This document shows positions 25,956 to 34,202 of a stretch of DNA of 64,000 bases, in pieces (the first letter of the stretch is position 1; each line of letters starts with the position of its first letter). Made by a program: the position numbers and the translations under genes. The notes beneath the pieces were generated by a model, which ran no database searches, was not told where the DNA came from, and saw only the letters and a list, made by a program, of their open reading frames with translations. The stretch is from an uncultured Porphyromonadaceae bacterium (GTDB lineage: Bacteria > Bacteroidota > Bacteroidia > Bacteroidales > Muribaculaceae), in contig CAMWNI010000007.1 of assembly GCA_947175545.1 (NCBI GenBank), positions 27,156 to 91,155 of the forward strand, written 5' to 3'.

Positions 25956-26466
25956 ACGATGTGGATAAAAGAGTTATTAAATATAATAAAATTTTTCCAC
26001 ATATGCAAATTTAAGCAACACAAAATCAATGTCGTAGAATGTCAATCGTGGACAAATCGTGGACATGGTGAGTCCTGATAATTTTTTTGTCCATGATAAA
26101 ACGATGCAATTCGATGAAATATTAGCGGGATAGATTCTCTAATGGCTCAAAATTCTCTCTGAATATCTGTATTTGAGAGTTAATATAGCTAATAAATGTT
26201 TATTTATCACTATAACGTCGCTGAAATATTTAATTGATGTTAAATTTCAGCGGTTTTGCGAATATTTAAGCTACCCGGAGTGCTATTTTGAGTTCAAAAC
26301 CCCACTTTTGGAATAGGATTATGTTCTTACTGCGCTGATAACGTGTGCGTAAGCAGCTACAATTCCCAATCGTGGACAAAAATGTCCACGGTTTGAGTTG
26401 TCCACGATTTGCACACGGCGGAGCCGCACAGACTGCACTCAGATGCCATTTGGACAGAAAGAAAAA
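25956..26466. repeat. AT-rich attachment-type region with GTGGACA repeats, no gene
   Basis: Copies of TCGTGGACA occur at about 26046-26054, 26057-26065 and 26369-26377, with inverted TGTCCACG at about 26382-26389 and 26400-26407. Another palindrome, CGCTGAAAT/ATTTCAGCG, spans about 26218-26254. Such repeats lie upstream of integrase genes in Bacteroidales elements and are probably arm sites for the truncated integrase. No coding region is supported here. Confidence 0.6.
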
Positions 26467-26495
26467 AACACTGCAACTGAACCAGTTGCAGTGTT
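26467..26495 (-). terminator. Rho-independent terminator of tRNA-Lys
   Basis: Perfect 13-bp stem (AACACTGCAACTG, 26467-26479, with 26483-26495) and a 3-nt loop. On the minus strand it is followed by a run of seven T, 27 bp after the tRNA 3' end. Confidence 0.85.
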
Positions 26496-26521
26496 TTGCT
26501 CCGTTTTGCCGGATACTCTTG

Positions 26522-26594
26522 TGATCCGTCTGGGGCTCGAACCCAGGACCCCAACATTAAAAGTGTTGTGCTCTACCAGCTGAGCTAACGAATC
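26522..26594 (-). tRNA. tRNA-Lys (anticodon TTT)
   Basis: 73 nt without CCA. The acceptor arm GATTCGT/ACGGATC, D-arm GCTC/GAGC, anticodon loop CTTTTAA and T-arm with GGTTCGAGCC are all formed. A likely -7 promoter element (TAACTTTG, read from CAAAGTTA at 26614-26621) lies 20 bp upstream. It is the probable integration target of the island to its left, whose integrase remnant and arm-type repeats lie next to its 3' end. Confidence 0.97.
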
Positions 26595-26705
26595 TCCTTG
26601 CGTTTTGCGAGTGCAAAGTTAGGAAGTTTTTTTGATGTATGCAAGTTTTTTGCACATTTTTTTAGTGGTAATATCGTTTTTTTACCATTTTAATCATTTT
26701 TTTCG

Positions 26706-26713
26706 TAAATTTG
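26706..26713 (+). promoter_or_regulatory. -7 promoter element of the DUF3737 operon
   Basis: TAAATTTG, 25 bp before the ATG at 26739. It matches the Bacteroidota TAnnTTTG consensus. The upstream side is a T-rich stretch without a clear -33 TTTG. Confidence 0.6.
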
Positions 26714-26738
26714 TGGCAGTTTAAATGATGCCGGTTTT

Positions 26739-27584
26739 ATGAATACTATTTATAATGAAGAATTCGGCGGGGAACGTCCGCTGTTCGCATCCAATGATTT
26801 ACGACTGGAACACGTTACTTTTCATGCAGGTGAGTCGGCCTTGAAATGTTGTGCTAATATTGAGGCCGTAAATTGTCGGTTTGAAGGGAAATATCCTTTT
26901 TGGCACACTAAAGGATTCAAAGTTGAGAATTGTGTTTTCACGCCAGGCGCACGCGCGGCTCTCTGGTATTCTTCAGATTTGACCATGTCGGATACTCAGG
27001 TCGACGCGCCGAAGATGTTTCGCGAGATGCAACGTCTGAATCTGTCGCGCGTAAGGATTCCGAACGCTCAGGAAACGCTTTGGCATTGTTCGGATGTTGT
27101 TATTCGCGATGTCGAGGTTAGCAATGCAGATTATCTGTTCATGCATTCCGAAAATATCACAATTGAGAATTATCGCCAACAAGGCAATTACTCTTTTCAG
27201 TATTGCAAGAATGTTGAAATCCACAATGCTGTGATTGATTCGAAGGATGCTTTCTGGGGTACGGAAAACGTGACCGTCTATGATTCGGAACTAACCGGCG
27301 AATATCTTGGCTGGCATTCGAAGAGTCTGAAACTTGTGCGCTGCAAGATTTCCGGCACTCAGCCCCTATGTTACTGTGAGAATCTGATTCTTGAGGACTG
27401 CACTTTTGGCGCAGACGCCGACCTGGCATTCGAGGATTCGACGTTGAAAGCCGATGTCCGTTCGAATATTGTGAGCGTAAAGAACCCTCGTTCCGGCTCA
27501 ATCAAGGCTCTTGCAATTGGTGAAATCATCATTGACAGGAATGTTCTTGCTCCTGCTGACTGCATAATCGAAACCAAGGTATGA
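26739..27584 (+). CDS. DUF3737 family right-handed beta-helix protein
   Basis: 281 residues. Repeating short turns of the type FWHTKGFKVENCVF, LWYSSDLTMSDTQ and LWHCSDVVIRDVE at about 19-22-residue spacing form a right-handed beta-helix over residues 20-235, as known for DUF3737. No signal peptide. Function in the family is unknown. Its stop overlaps the start of the PatB-like gene by 4 bp, so it is the first gene of a three-gene operon with a C-S lyase and a MATE exporter; this association is common for the family. Confidence 0.88.
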   Translation: MNTIYNEEFGGERPLFASNDLRLEHVTFHAGESALKCCANIEAVNCRFEGKYPFWHTKGFKVENCVFTPGARAALWYSSDLTMSDTQVDAPKMFREMQRLNLSRVRIPNAQETLWHCSDVVIRDVEVSNADYLFMHSENITIENYRQQGNYSFQYCKNVEIHNAVIDSKDAFWGTENVTVYDSELTGEYLGWHSKSLKLVRCKISGTQPLCYCENLILEDCTFGADADLAFEDSTLKADVRSNIVSVKNPRSGSIKALAIGEIIIDRNVLAPADCIIETKV

Positions 27585-28741
27585 TTCCGGATTTTGACAT
27601 ACAGCCTGATCGACGCGGATCCGGCGCTATGAAATGGGATGAAAATCCGGGGGCCCTGCCCCTCTGGGTTGCCGATATGGACTTCCAGACAGCCCCATGT
27701 GTCATTGAGGCCTTGGAGCGCAGAGTCCGCCATGGCATTTTCGGTTACACTCTGGTGCGCCCGGCCTACTACGAAGCACTGCAATGGTGGTTCGCAACAT
27801 ATCATGGTCTGGCGATAAACCGCGACAGTGTAATTTATGTTCCTGGTGTTGTTCCGGCGCTTTCCGCTATTATAAAAGCCTTGGTCCGCCCTGGTGACGG
27901 CGTTATTGTCCAGACTCCGGTCTACAACTGCTTTTTCTCCTCCATCCGCAATAACGGCTGCCGCATTGTAGAAAACCCTCTGAGGAAAATTGACCTTTCG
28001 GAGTCAGAATTCTCCTATGAGATGAATTTTGACCATCTTGAAGAGGTTGCGTCTGATCCTCATAACACCCTCATGCTGCTCTGCAATCCTCACAATCCTG
28101 CGGGGCGCGCATGGACGGCCGACGAACTCCGACGCGTTGCCGATATTTGTCACCACAACGGCGTTACGGTTGTCAGCGATGAAATCCACTGTGATCTGAC
28201 GATGCCAGGCTATAACTATGTCCCCTACCAGACAATCGACCAGGAATCAATCGCATGCCTGTCACCCTCGAAAGCGTTCAACACAGCCGGACTCCAGATT
28301 GCCAACATTATCTGTCCGGACGCAGAGCAGCGTCGGCTGATTGACCGCGCAATCAACATCAACGAGGTCTGTGACGTTAATCCTTTCGGAGTCGAGGGCC
28401 TGATTGCCGCCTACACGTCCGAAGGTCATGAATGGCTTGAACAGCTGCGCCACTACCTTTGGAAAAACTATCGGTTTCTGTGCGAATACATCGCCGAGAA
28501 TCTTCCCGGCGTACCCGTCGCGAAACTGGAGGCAACATATCTGCCCTGGCTCGATATCAGCCGTTTCAATCTGCCGTCTGAAGAACTTGAAGAAGAGATT
28601 CTAAGCCATACGGGCGTCCGGGTCAACTCCGGCTTGATGTATGGAAAAGATGGTTTCATCCGCATCAATATCGCTTGCCCGCGCGCAACGTTAGAAGAGG
28701 GCCTTCGCCGTTTATGCGCCTATCTTAAATGTCTCGAATAG
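27581..28741 (+). CDS. PLP-dependent C-S lyase/aminotransferase, MalY/PatB family
   Basis: 386 residues, fold type I. The N-terminal PLWVADMDFQTAPCVIEAL motif is diagnostic for MalY/PatB. Cofactor contacts are NPHNPAGRAW (Asn of the PLP site), SDEIHCDLTM (Asp) and the Schiff-base Lys in SPSKAFNTAG. C-terminal Arg in FIRINIACPR binds the substrate carboxylate. It probably cleaves cystathionine or a related S-substituted cysteine. Overlaps the upstream gene by 4 bp and the downstream MATE gene by 13 bp. Confidence 0.92.
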   Translation: MIPDFDIQPDRRGSGAMKWDENPGALPLWVADMDFQTAPCVIEALERRVRHGIFGYTLVRPAYYEALQWWFATYHGLAINRDSVIYVPGVVPALSAIIKALVRPGDGVIVQTPVYNCFFSSIRNNGCRIVENPLRKIDLSESEFSYEMNFDHLEEVASDPHNTLMLLCNPHNPAGRAWTADELRRVADICHHNGVTVVSDEIHCDLTMPGYNYVPYQTIDQESIACLSPSKAFNTAGLQIANIICPDAEQRRLIDRAININEVCDVNPFGVEGLIAAYTSEGHEWLEQLRHYLWKNYRFLCEYIAENLPGVPVAKLEATYLPWLDISRFNLPSEELEEEILSHTGVRVNSGLMYGKDGFIRINIACPRATLEEGLRRLCAYLKCLE

Positions 28742-30129
28742 AACTTATTCAATCCGGCAAACATCTGAACTTCGGCCAGTTGCTTCGACTGACTGTCAAG
28801 TTGTCATTGCCAGCAATGATGGCCCAGTTGTCGAGCATCATGATGCAATATATTGATGCATCCATGGTAGGGCGGCTCGGTGCCGATGACTCAGCCGCTG
28901 TTGGCCTCGTCTCCACATCGCTCTGGCTATTCTGGGGCATCTGCTCGGCTGTAACCATGGGGTTCTCCGTCCAGGTTGCCCATCGCGTCGGTGCCGCTGA
29001 CTATGAAGATGCCCGGCGAATTCTTCGCCAGGCAATAACGGCATGTCTGCTTTTCTCAGCCATTGTTGTGCTGATTGGCGCGGCCATCAGCATTCCCCTG
29101 CCCCACTGGCTTGGAGGGACCGAAAGCGTATGTCCGAAGGCTTCGCTCTATTTTCTTGTCTTCGTGCTTGCACTGCCATTGCTGACAATGAACTACCTCG
29201 CCGGCGGCATGCTCCGATGCGTCGGCAATATGAAAGTACCGGGAGGTCTTAATGTCATGATGTGCGTTTTGGACGTCATTTTTAACTTCTTTCTCATTTT
29301 CCCGGCCCACCACTTCAACCTCGGCGGCTTTGTCATTACGCTTCCCGGCGCAAATCTCGGAGTTCTCGGCGCCGCACTCGGCACGGTGATGGCCGAAATC
29401 ATTACGGCCGGCGCAATGATGTGGTATCTCTGCACTCGGGAAAAGGATATTAAACTTAAGGGCAGCGCTGGCAGCTTCCGCCCCACCCGTCCGGTTCTCA
29501 GACGCGCCGTTAAAGTCTCAGCACCGATGACGCTTGAACATGCCGTTATCTGCGGCGCGCAGATTGCAATTACCGTTATCGTCGCGCCATTAGGAATTAT
29601 GGCCATTGCCGCAAACGCCTTTGCCGTAACCGCCGAAAGCCTCTGCTACATGCCGGGCTACGGCATTGCCGATGCGGCGACGACGCTCGTTGGCCAAAGC
29701 TATGGCGCCGGTCGCAAAGACCTTGCCCGCAGATTCGGCTACATCACAACCGGACTCGGAATGTTCACGATGAGCGTCATGGGCGTGCTTATGTGGATTG
29801 GCGCTCCCTGGGTAATGGGACTGCTGAGTCCAGTCAACGAAATATGTGCTTTAGGCGTTGAAGCCCTGCGCATAGAGGCCTGGGCAGAGCCGATGTTTGC
29901 AGCCTCAATTGTGGCCTACGGCGTGATGATTGGCGTGGGCGACACTATCATTCCGGCCACCATGAACTTCGGCAGCATATGGCTTGTCCGATTACCGCTG
30001 GCAGCACTTTTAGCACCCCGCATGGGACTAAGCGGCGTCTGGCTTGCAATGTGTATCGAACTCAGTTTTCGCGGCGCAATCTTCCTTTGGCGCCTTATTT
30101 CCGGAGCGTGGCTCAAAAAAACGCTTTAA
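28729..30129 (+). CDS. MATE-family multidrug/metabolite efflux transporter
   Basis: 466 residues with 12 predicted membrane helices arranged as two six-helix halves, starting with LSLPAMMAQLSSIMMQYID and GRLGADDSAAVGLV, the usual MatE opening. The second half repeats the pattern at AITVIVAPLGIMAIAANAFA. It exports organic cations or metabolites with Na+ or H+ exchange. Coupling with PatB suggests export of a product or toxin, which is inference. A strong terminator follows at 30.2 kb. Confidence 0.93.
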   Translation: MSRIELIQSGKHLNFGQLLRLTVKLSLPAMMAQLSSIMMQYIDASMVGRLGADDSAAVGLVSTSLWLFWGICSAVTMGFSVQVAHRVGAADYEDARRILRQAITACLLFSAIVVLIGAAISIPLPHWLGGTESVCPKASLYFLVFVLALPLLTMNYLAGGMLRCVGNMKVPGGLNVMMCVLDVIFNFFLIFPAHHFNLGGFVITLPGANLGVLGAALGTVMAEIITAGAMMWYLCTREKDIKLKGSAGSFRPTRPVLRRAVKVSAPMTLEHAVICGAQIAITVIVAPLGIMAIAANAFAVTAESLCYMPGYGIADAATTLVGQSYGAGRKDLARRFGYITTGLGMFTMSVMGVLMWIGAPWVMGLLSPVNEICALGVEALRIEAWAEPMFAASIVAYGVMIGVGDTIIPATMNFGSIWLVRLPLAALLAPRMGLSGVWLAMCIELSFRGAIFLWRLISGAWLKKTL

Positions 30130-30176
30130 ATATTAAACATCACGAACCAGATTCCTGGTCACCCAAACCAACAAGG

Positions 30177-30224
30177 GAGCCGGCTCATGCACCAATAAAC
30201 AGGAGGCATGAACCGGTTCTTTTT
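30177..30224 (+). terminator. Terminator after the MATE gene
   Basis: Stem of about 14 bp with two mismatches (GAGCCGGCTCATGC, 30177-30190, with GCATGAACCGGTTC, 30206-30219) followed by TTTTT on the plus strand. It lies between convergent genes, so it may also serve porV. A smaller ACCAG/CTGGT hairpin lies just before it. Confidence 0.75.
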
Positions 30225-30241
30225 CCCTAATAAAAAGACCT

Positions 30242-31453
30242 TTAACGGCGGCGACCGAAGAGGTCCTTAATGCCGTCCATATCGAAACTGAGAGTAAAAC
30301 GCAGGGTCTGGTCAAGAGGCGACGACGCAGCTGTCGCAACCATATAAGAAGCATCAAGGCGCACAACCTTCAGCGCAAATCCGGCTCCAACACCGAGATA
30401 CTGGCGGTTACCCTTATTGGGGTGTTCATAAAAATAACCGGTACGGAAAAAGAACTGGTCATTATAAGAATATTCCGCACCGAGACTGAAACGGATTTCC
30501 TCAAGTTCCTCCTTGAAACCGCGCGGGGCGTCAGTAAAACTCTTGAAAATGCCTGAAATGGAAGACATTGACTCCCATTTATGCTTTGCCTCCTCATATT
30601 TTTCCTGATCCTCGAGCGTCAGCAGATTGTTGAAGTCACTCTCGCGCGGCATCGAAGGCACAAGGATTTTGCTGGCGTCAAAATTTAACGACAGCAGATG
30701 ATAGTCGGCCAGGGGGAACGTGAAAGACGTTCCGAGACGAAGCTGCGCCGGAAGGAACGCAGGCTGATTGCCATGGTCATAGTTGACCTTTGAGCCAATA
30801 TTGCTCAGATTCCAGCCGAAAGACCATTGGCACTCCGAGTGGCCTACCATCGGGAACGTAGTGAAATAGCCGTTGATATCCGCAGCAAACGCCGAAGCAC
30901 CAACAGGCTGAGTCTCACTTTCGGAAGTTGAGAAACTGAGGTCAGAATAGATGTAACGGAAAACGACGCCCATCGAATATTTCTCCGACAGTTTGCGACT
31001 ATAACCCAGGTCAATCGACATTTCATAAGGGTGAAGGCTCATCAGACCGTCGCCGTCAATTCCTGAGGTTACCTCGCCAAGCGTAAAATAGCGAAGCGAA
31101 GCCGAAAGGGCCTGATTGTCGCCGCTTCCAATCTTCCAATAGCCCGTCAGATTCAGCAAAGCAATGTCATTGACCAGTTTGCGAAGCCAGGGAGTGTAAC
31201 TTAGCGAAACGCCCGCTTTCGAATAAGCAAACGCATACTTCGATGAATTCCAGAACTGGGAATTCACGTCCGGATCGGACGCAACACCAAGGTCACCCAT
31301 TGAAGCGCCACGAGCATCCGGAACAATATCAAGTGAATTGACACCGGTCTGCAGCGGGTTGAACTGATTGGCCGACTCATAATCAGAGGCCACAGCGGGA
31401 ACGGCGGCCATACCGCCCATAATTGATGCAATAATGATCTTTTTCCGTTTCAT
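30242..31453 (-). CDS. porV: Type IX secretion system outer-membrane protein PorV
   Basis: 403 residues from ATG at 31453 (MKRKKIIIASIMGG), though an adjacent ATG at 31456 cannot be excluded. A longer in-frame opening to 31831 is only the antisense of ispF. Signal peptide to about residue 22 (VPAVA-S), then a FadL-like 14-strand barrel with the typical LDIVPDARGASMGDLGVAS start and FSLGAEYSYNDQFFFRTGYF. PorV shuttles T9SS cargo from the translocon to the attachment complex. It stands alone, typical for porV when not beside porU. Confidence 0.92.
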   Translation of the reverse strand: MKRKKIIIASIMGGMAAVPAVASDYESANQFNPLQTGVNSLDIVPDARGASMGDLGVASDPDVNSQFWNSSKYAFAYSKAGVSLSYTPWLRKLVNDIALLNLTGYWKIGSGDNQALSASLRYFTLGEVTSGIDGDGLMSLHPYEMSIDLGYSRKLSEKYSMGVVFRYIYSDLSFSTSESETQPVGASAFAADINGYFTTFPMVGHSECQWSFGWNLSNIGSKVNYDHGNQPAFLPAQLRLGTSFTFPLADYHLLSLNFDASKILVPSMPRESDFNNLLTLEDQEKYEEAKHKWESMSSISGIFKSFTDAPRGFKEELEEIRFSLGAEYSYNDQFFFRTGYFYEHPNKGNRQYLGVGAGFALKVVRLDASYMVATAASSPLDQTLRFTLSFDMDGIKDLFGRRR

Positions 31454-31510
31454 CATGACTTCAAAACGCAAGTTTCGCCTCAAATATTGCCCCGAGGCAA
31501 AAATAATTCG

Positions 31511-31518
31511 TAAATTTG
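31511..31518 (+). promoter_or_regulatory. -7 promoter element directly before ispF
   Basis: TAAATTTG ends 4 bp before the ispF ATG at 31523. With the usual start 4-8 bp after the element, the mRNA would be leaderless. Confidence 0.6.
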
Positions 31519-31522
31519 CGCC

Positions 31523-31996
31523 ATGAATATCAGAATAGGAAACGGATTTGACGTCCATAAGTTTGCCGAAGAGCGTGACCTCTGGCTCTGTGGCGTGAAA
31601 ATTGACCATCACCTGGGCCTGCTGGGCCACAGCGATGCCGACGTGGCTCTCCATGCACTCTGTGACGCGCTTCTCGGCGCGGCAGCCCTTCGCGACATAG
31701 GCTACCACTTTCCGGACACCGATCCGGCCTACAAGGGAGCGGACTCCCGGCGCCTGCTTCGCCGCGTTGTCGAGTTGATTGCCGAAAAAGGCTTCACGGT
31801 CAGCAACGTTGATGTCACAATCATTGCTCAAGCCCCTAAACTGCTTCCCTACATTGAGCGAATGAGAGAAACCGTCGCCGCCGACCTCGGAATCAGCATT
31901 GACCGCGTCAGTGTAAAAGCAACGACAACCGAACGTCTCGGGTTCACCGGGCGAGGCGAAGGAATTGCCGCCCAGGCATCCGCCTTAATTATGTGA
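31523..31996 (+). CDS. ispF: 2-C-methyl-D-erythritol 2,4-cyclodiphosphate synthase
   Basis: 157 residues, the normal length. The zinc and substrate residues are present: Asp-x-His in GNGFDVHKF, His in [25 protein letters not shown], and the C-terminal [18 protein letters not shown]. It forms the cyclic diphosphate in the non-mevalonate isoprenoid pathway. It is divergent from porV and followed by a strong hairpin at 32.08 kb. Confidence 0.97.
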   Translation: MNIRIGNGFDVHKFAEERDLWLCGVKIDHHLGLLGHSDADVALHALCDALLGAAALRDIGYHFPDTDPAYKGADSRRLLRRVVELIAEKGFTVSNVDVTIIAQAPKLLPYIERMRETVAADLGISIDRVSVKATTTERLGFTGRGEGIAAQASALIM

Positions 31997-32076
31997 TTCG
32001 GTAAAGCTCTTTTCTGCCGTAACCACTATCTGTTTTTGACAAATTTACGACTATATCAGCTATTTCGATTGTAAAA

Positions 32077-32114
32077 TTGGTGCCGAAAGCCGGCCCACGC
32101 CGCTCCGGCACCAA
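32077..32114. terminator. Bidirectional terminator between ispF and the NTF2-like gene
   Basis: Perfect 9-bp stem TTGGTGCCG/CGGCACCAA (32077-32085 with 32106-32114) between convergent genes; no long T-run, T-rich DNA follows rightwards. Confidence 0.65.
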
Positions 32115-32146
32115 TACAACTTTTATAACTTAGACCCTGCCCAGCA

Positions 32147-32539
32147 TTAACAAATATTAGGGGCCATAGTGTTTGAGTTCTGATTATAAGCTTTGGCAAC
32201 ACACTTCCACTCTCCATTGAGTTTCAAAAGGAGCAGGAAATCAGTGAAATCAATACGTCCGCCCCACTTCTCTTCAAGCACTCTCACAACCGCCACAGTC
32301 TCCTCAACGGCCAACACATCAACGCGCGCCTTGAAATTCTCACCGGCGCCTACGGTGTCGACATTATGATAGAACCGCTCGATTGAGCCATGTTCCAGCT
32401 CTCCGTCAAGCATTCCAAACAAAACGGCATCATCGGTAAATAGGGTTCGGGCATGGCGGCTGTCTCCTTCGGCCACACTACGCACGAACTTCTCAGCAGC
32501 GGCAGCCACCGCTTCGTAATCTTTAATTTCGTCTCTCAT
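32147..32539 (-). CDS. NTF2-like (SnoaL/lumazine-binding-like) protein
   Basis: 130 residues. Fold order of the NTF2 superfamily: helix AAAAEKFVRSVAEGDSRHARTLF, strand TDDAVLFGMLDGELEHGSIERF, then paired strands VDVLAVEETVAVVRVLEEKW and FTDFLLLLKLNGEWKCVAKAY. Such proteins bind small hydrophobic ligands or act as isomerases; no specific substrate can be read. It is divergent from the HxlR regulator and likely controlled by it. Confidence 0.85.
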   Translation of the reverse strand: MRDEIKDYEAVAAAAEKFVRSVAEGDSRHARTLFTDDAVLFGMLDGELEHGSIERFYHNVDTVGAGENFKARVDVLAVEETVAVVRVLEEKWGGRIDFTDFLLLLKLNGEWKCVAKAYNQNSNTMAPNIC

Positions 32540-32575
32540 ATCCTTATTACTTATGTGTTAATTATTTTTTCGGTG

Positions 32576-32583
32576 CAAAGTTA
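32576..32583 (-). promoter_or_regulatory. -7 promoter element of the NTF2-like gene
   Basis: TAACTTTG on the minus strand (CAAAGTTA at 32576-32583). The 143-bp divergent space between this gene and hxlR is AT-rich with repeated CCGAAAAATTA/TACCGAATTTTTAT motifs that could be HxlR-binding sites. Confidence 0.6.
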
Positions 32584-32670
32584 TAACCTTGCACCAATAT
32601 AATCAAGTACCGAAAAATTATTCATATACCGAATTTTTATTCCATACTTGATTTGAAGCAGTTTATTACC

Positions 32671-32678
32671 TAACTTTG
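32671..32678 (+). promoter_or_regulatory. -7 promoter element directly before the HxlR gene
   Basis: TAACTTTG ends 4 bp before the ATG at 32683, another arrangement implying a leaderless transcript. Confidence 0.6.
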
Positions 32679-32682
32679 CACT

Positions 32683-33039
32683 ATGGCTTACGAAAAGAAA
32701 ATACCGGTGGATCTTGACTGCCCTCTCAGACTGACAATGAGTCTAATTGAATCAAAGTGGAAATCATGTATTCTCGACGAACTTCGCACAGGCACTCCGA
32801 TGCGACCGAGTAAAATTCACAAGTGTCTGCCCGAGGCTGCGCCGCGCGTCCTTGATATCCAACTGAAGGAGATGGTTGAAGACGGGCTGGTTGAAAAAAC
32901 TGTTTTTCCGGAGCTACCTCCACGCTCCGAGTATCGTATCAGTGAACTCGGAAAAACACTTTTGCCGATTATTGACCAGATGCTCAACTGGGGACGGACC
33001 CACTATGACATTTTCGAAAAGAAATACGGAAAGCAATGA
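32683..33039 (+). CDS. HxlR-family transcriptional regulator
   Basis: 118 residues with the HxlR winged helix: CPLRLTMSLIESKWKSCILDEL, then RPSKIHKCLPEAAPRVLDIQLKEM, and wing VFPELPPRSEYRISELGKTL. The conserved Cys after the N-terminus (DLDCPL) is kept, which in relatives senses reactive aldehydes or redox state. It overlaps the M50 peptidase gene by 4 bp and diverges from the NTF2-like gene; it probably regulates both. Confidence 0.9.
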   Translation: MAYEKKIPVDLDCPLRLTMSLIESKWKSCILDELRTGTPMRPSKIHKCLPEAAPRVLDIQLKEMVEDGLVEKTVFPELPPRSEYRISELGKTLLPIIDQMLNWGRTHYDIFEKKYGKQ

Positions 33040-34178
33040 AATCTATTCGCACACTACTTAAAGTCATCGGCTCTCTGCTGATTGGCTTCGCTCTGGGACT
33101 TCTGATTGCCATTGCCGGCATAGCAATCTTTACGGACGACACAGTTGCCGGATTTTTCGATATATTCGCCTCAACAGGCATCATGGAACTGGGTGTCGCG
33201 TTCCTTGTCGGAGTCGGAGCGTTATGTGTCGCAATCGCCATACTCATTCCGCTTCATGAAGCTGGCCACCTTGTCGGCGGCTTGCTGGGCGGCTACAAGT
33301 TTGTATCATTCCGTATTTTCAACTACACGATCATCCGCACGGACAACAGACTCCGCATCAAGAAATTCGCAATTGCCGGAACCGGCGGTCAATGCCTGCT
33401 CTCGCCCCCCGACCGACCGATTGAAAAAATTCCAACGGCACTTTACAACCTTGGCGGCGTTCTGGCCAATATTCTGACACTGGTTCTTCTGCTGCCTATT
33501 ATGTGGTTGCCAATCAATCCGTTTATTTCTGAAGCGGTGCTGATTTTTCTGCTCACCAACGCAATAATTATATTGATGAACGGTATTCCGCTAAAACTCG
33601 GCGGAATAGGCAATGACGGCCACAACATGATTGAAATTTTGAGAAATCCGGCAGCAAAAAGCGGAATGATTGCCCAACTTCGCGCAAACGCCCTCAATCA
33701 AAACGGAATGAGGCCCAAGGATATGCCAGATGACCTATTTGCTGTTCCTGAGCATATCAATTATAAAAACGCCCTCGAAATCTCAATGCCCATGATGGCG
33801 GCCTCGCGGCTTATTGACGAAATGCGATTCGACGAAGCGCTCGAAGCCTTCGAAAAGCTTTACGCCGTACGCAGTGAAATCATGCCGCTATATGTCAAAG
33901 AAATTGCCTGCGAACTCGCTTATCTGCGACTCGTTGTCGGACAAACGCAAAAGGCTGAAGCGCTTCTTGACAAAGAATTGCGGCAATATGCCGAATCCTA
34001 CCGCCGATTCATGTCATCGAAGGAGCGACTTCTGTTCGCAATTGCATTATATCTTGATGGCAACCGTGAAAAAGCCGTTGAGATTTATGAGAATCTCAAC
34101 GCCAGCCGCAACAACTACCTGCTGCGCGGAGAGGTTATGAGCGATCTCGCGCTCATGGACGCCAACCTGCACGGTTGA
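33036..34178 (+). CDS. Membrane M50-type metallopeptidase with C-terminal helical repeats
   Basis: 380 residues. Two N-terminal helices (about 8-32, 48-73), then the zinc motif HEAGH at 74-78, further membrane helices (about 128-150, 160-180), and a site-2-type third ligand motif GNDGHNMIEI (about 194-203). From about 250 to the end TPR-like helices (FDEALEAFEKLYAVR) form a soluble tail. Site-2 proteases cut regulatory proteins within the membrane. The tail may bind its substrate. Co-translation with the HxlR gene (ATGA overlap) is unusual. Confidence 0.85.
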   Translation: MKSIRTLLKVIGSLLIGFALGLLIAIAGIAIFTDDTVAGFFDIFASTGIMELGVAFLVGVGALCVAIAILIPLHEAGHLVGGLLGGYKFVSFRIFNYTIIRTDNRLRIKKFAIAGTGGQCLLSPPDRPIEKIPTALYNLGGVLANILTLVLLLPIMWLPINPFISEAVLIFLLTNAIIILMNGIPLKLGGIGNDGHNMIEILRNPAAKSGMIAQLRANALNQNGMRPKDMPDDLFAVPEHINYKNALEISMPMMAASRLIDEMRFDEALEAFEKLYAVRSEIMPLYVKEIACELAYLRLVVGQTQKAEALLDKELRQYAESYRRFMSSKERLLFAIALYLDGNREKAVEIYENLNASRNNYLLRGEVMSDLALMDANLHG

Positions 34179-34202
34179 CACCCGTTGCCACACAAGCAAG
34201 GG

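Noticed and set aside
27157..27805. Long minus-strand frames inside the DUF3737 and PatB genes
   Set aside because: They are antisense to well-supported genes and show no domain pattern.
31454..31831. N-terminal extension of the PorV reading frame by about 126 residues
   Set aside because: The extension is antisense to ispF, lacks protein-like features, and the signal peptide starts at the ATG at 31453.
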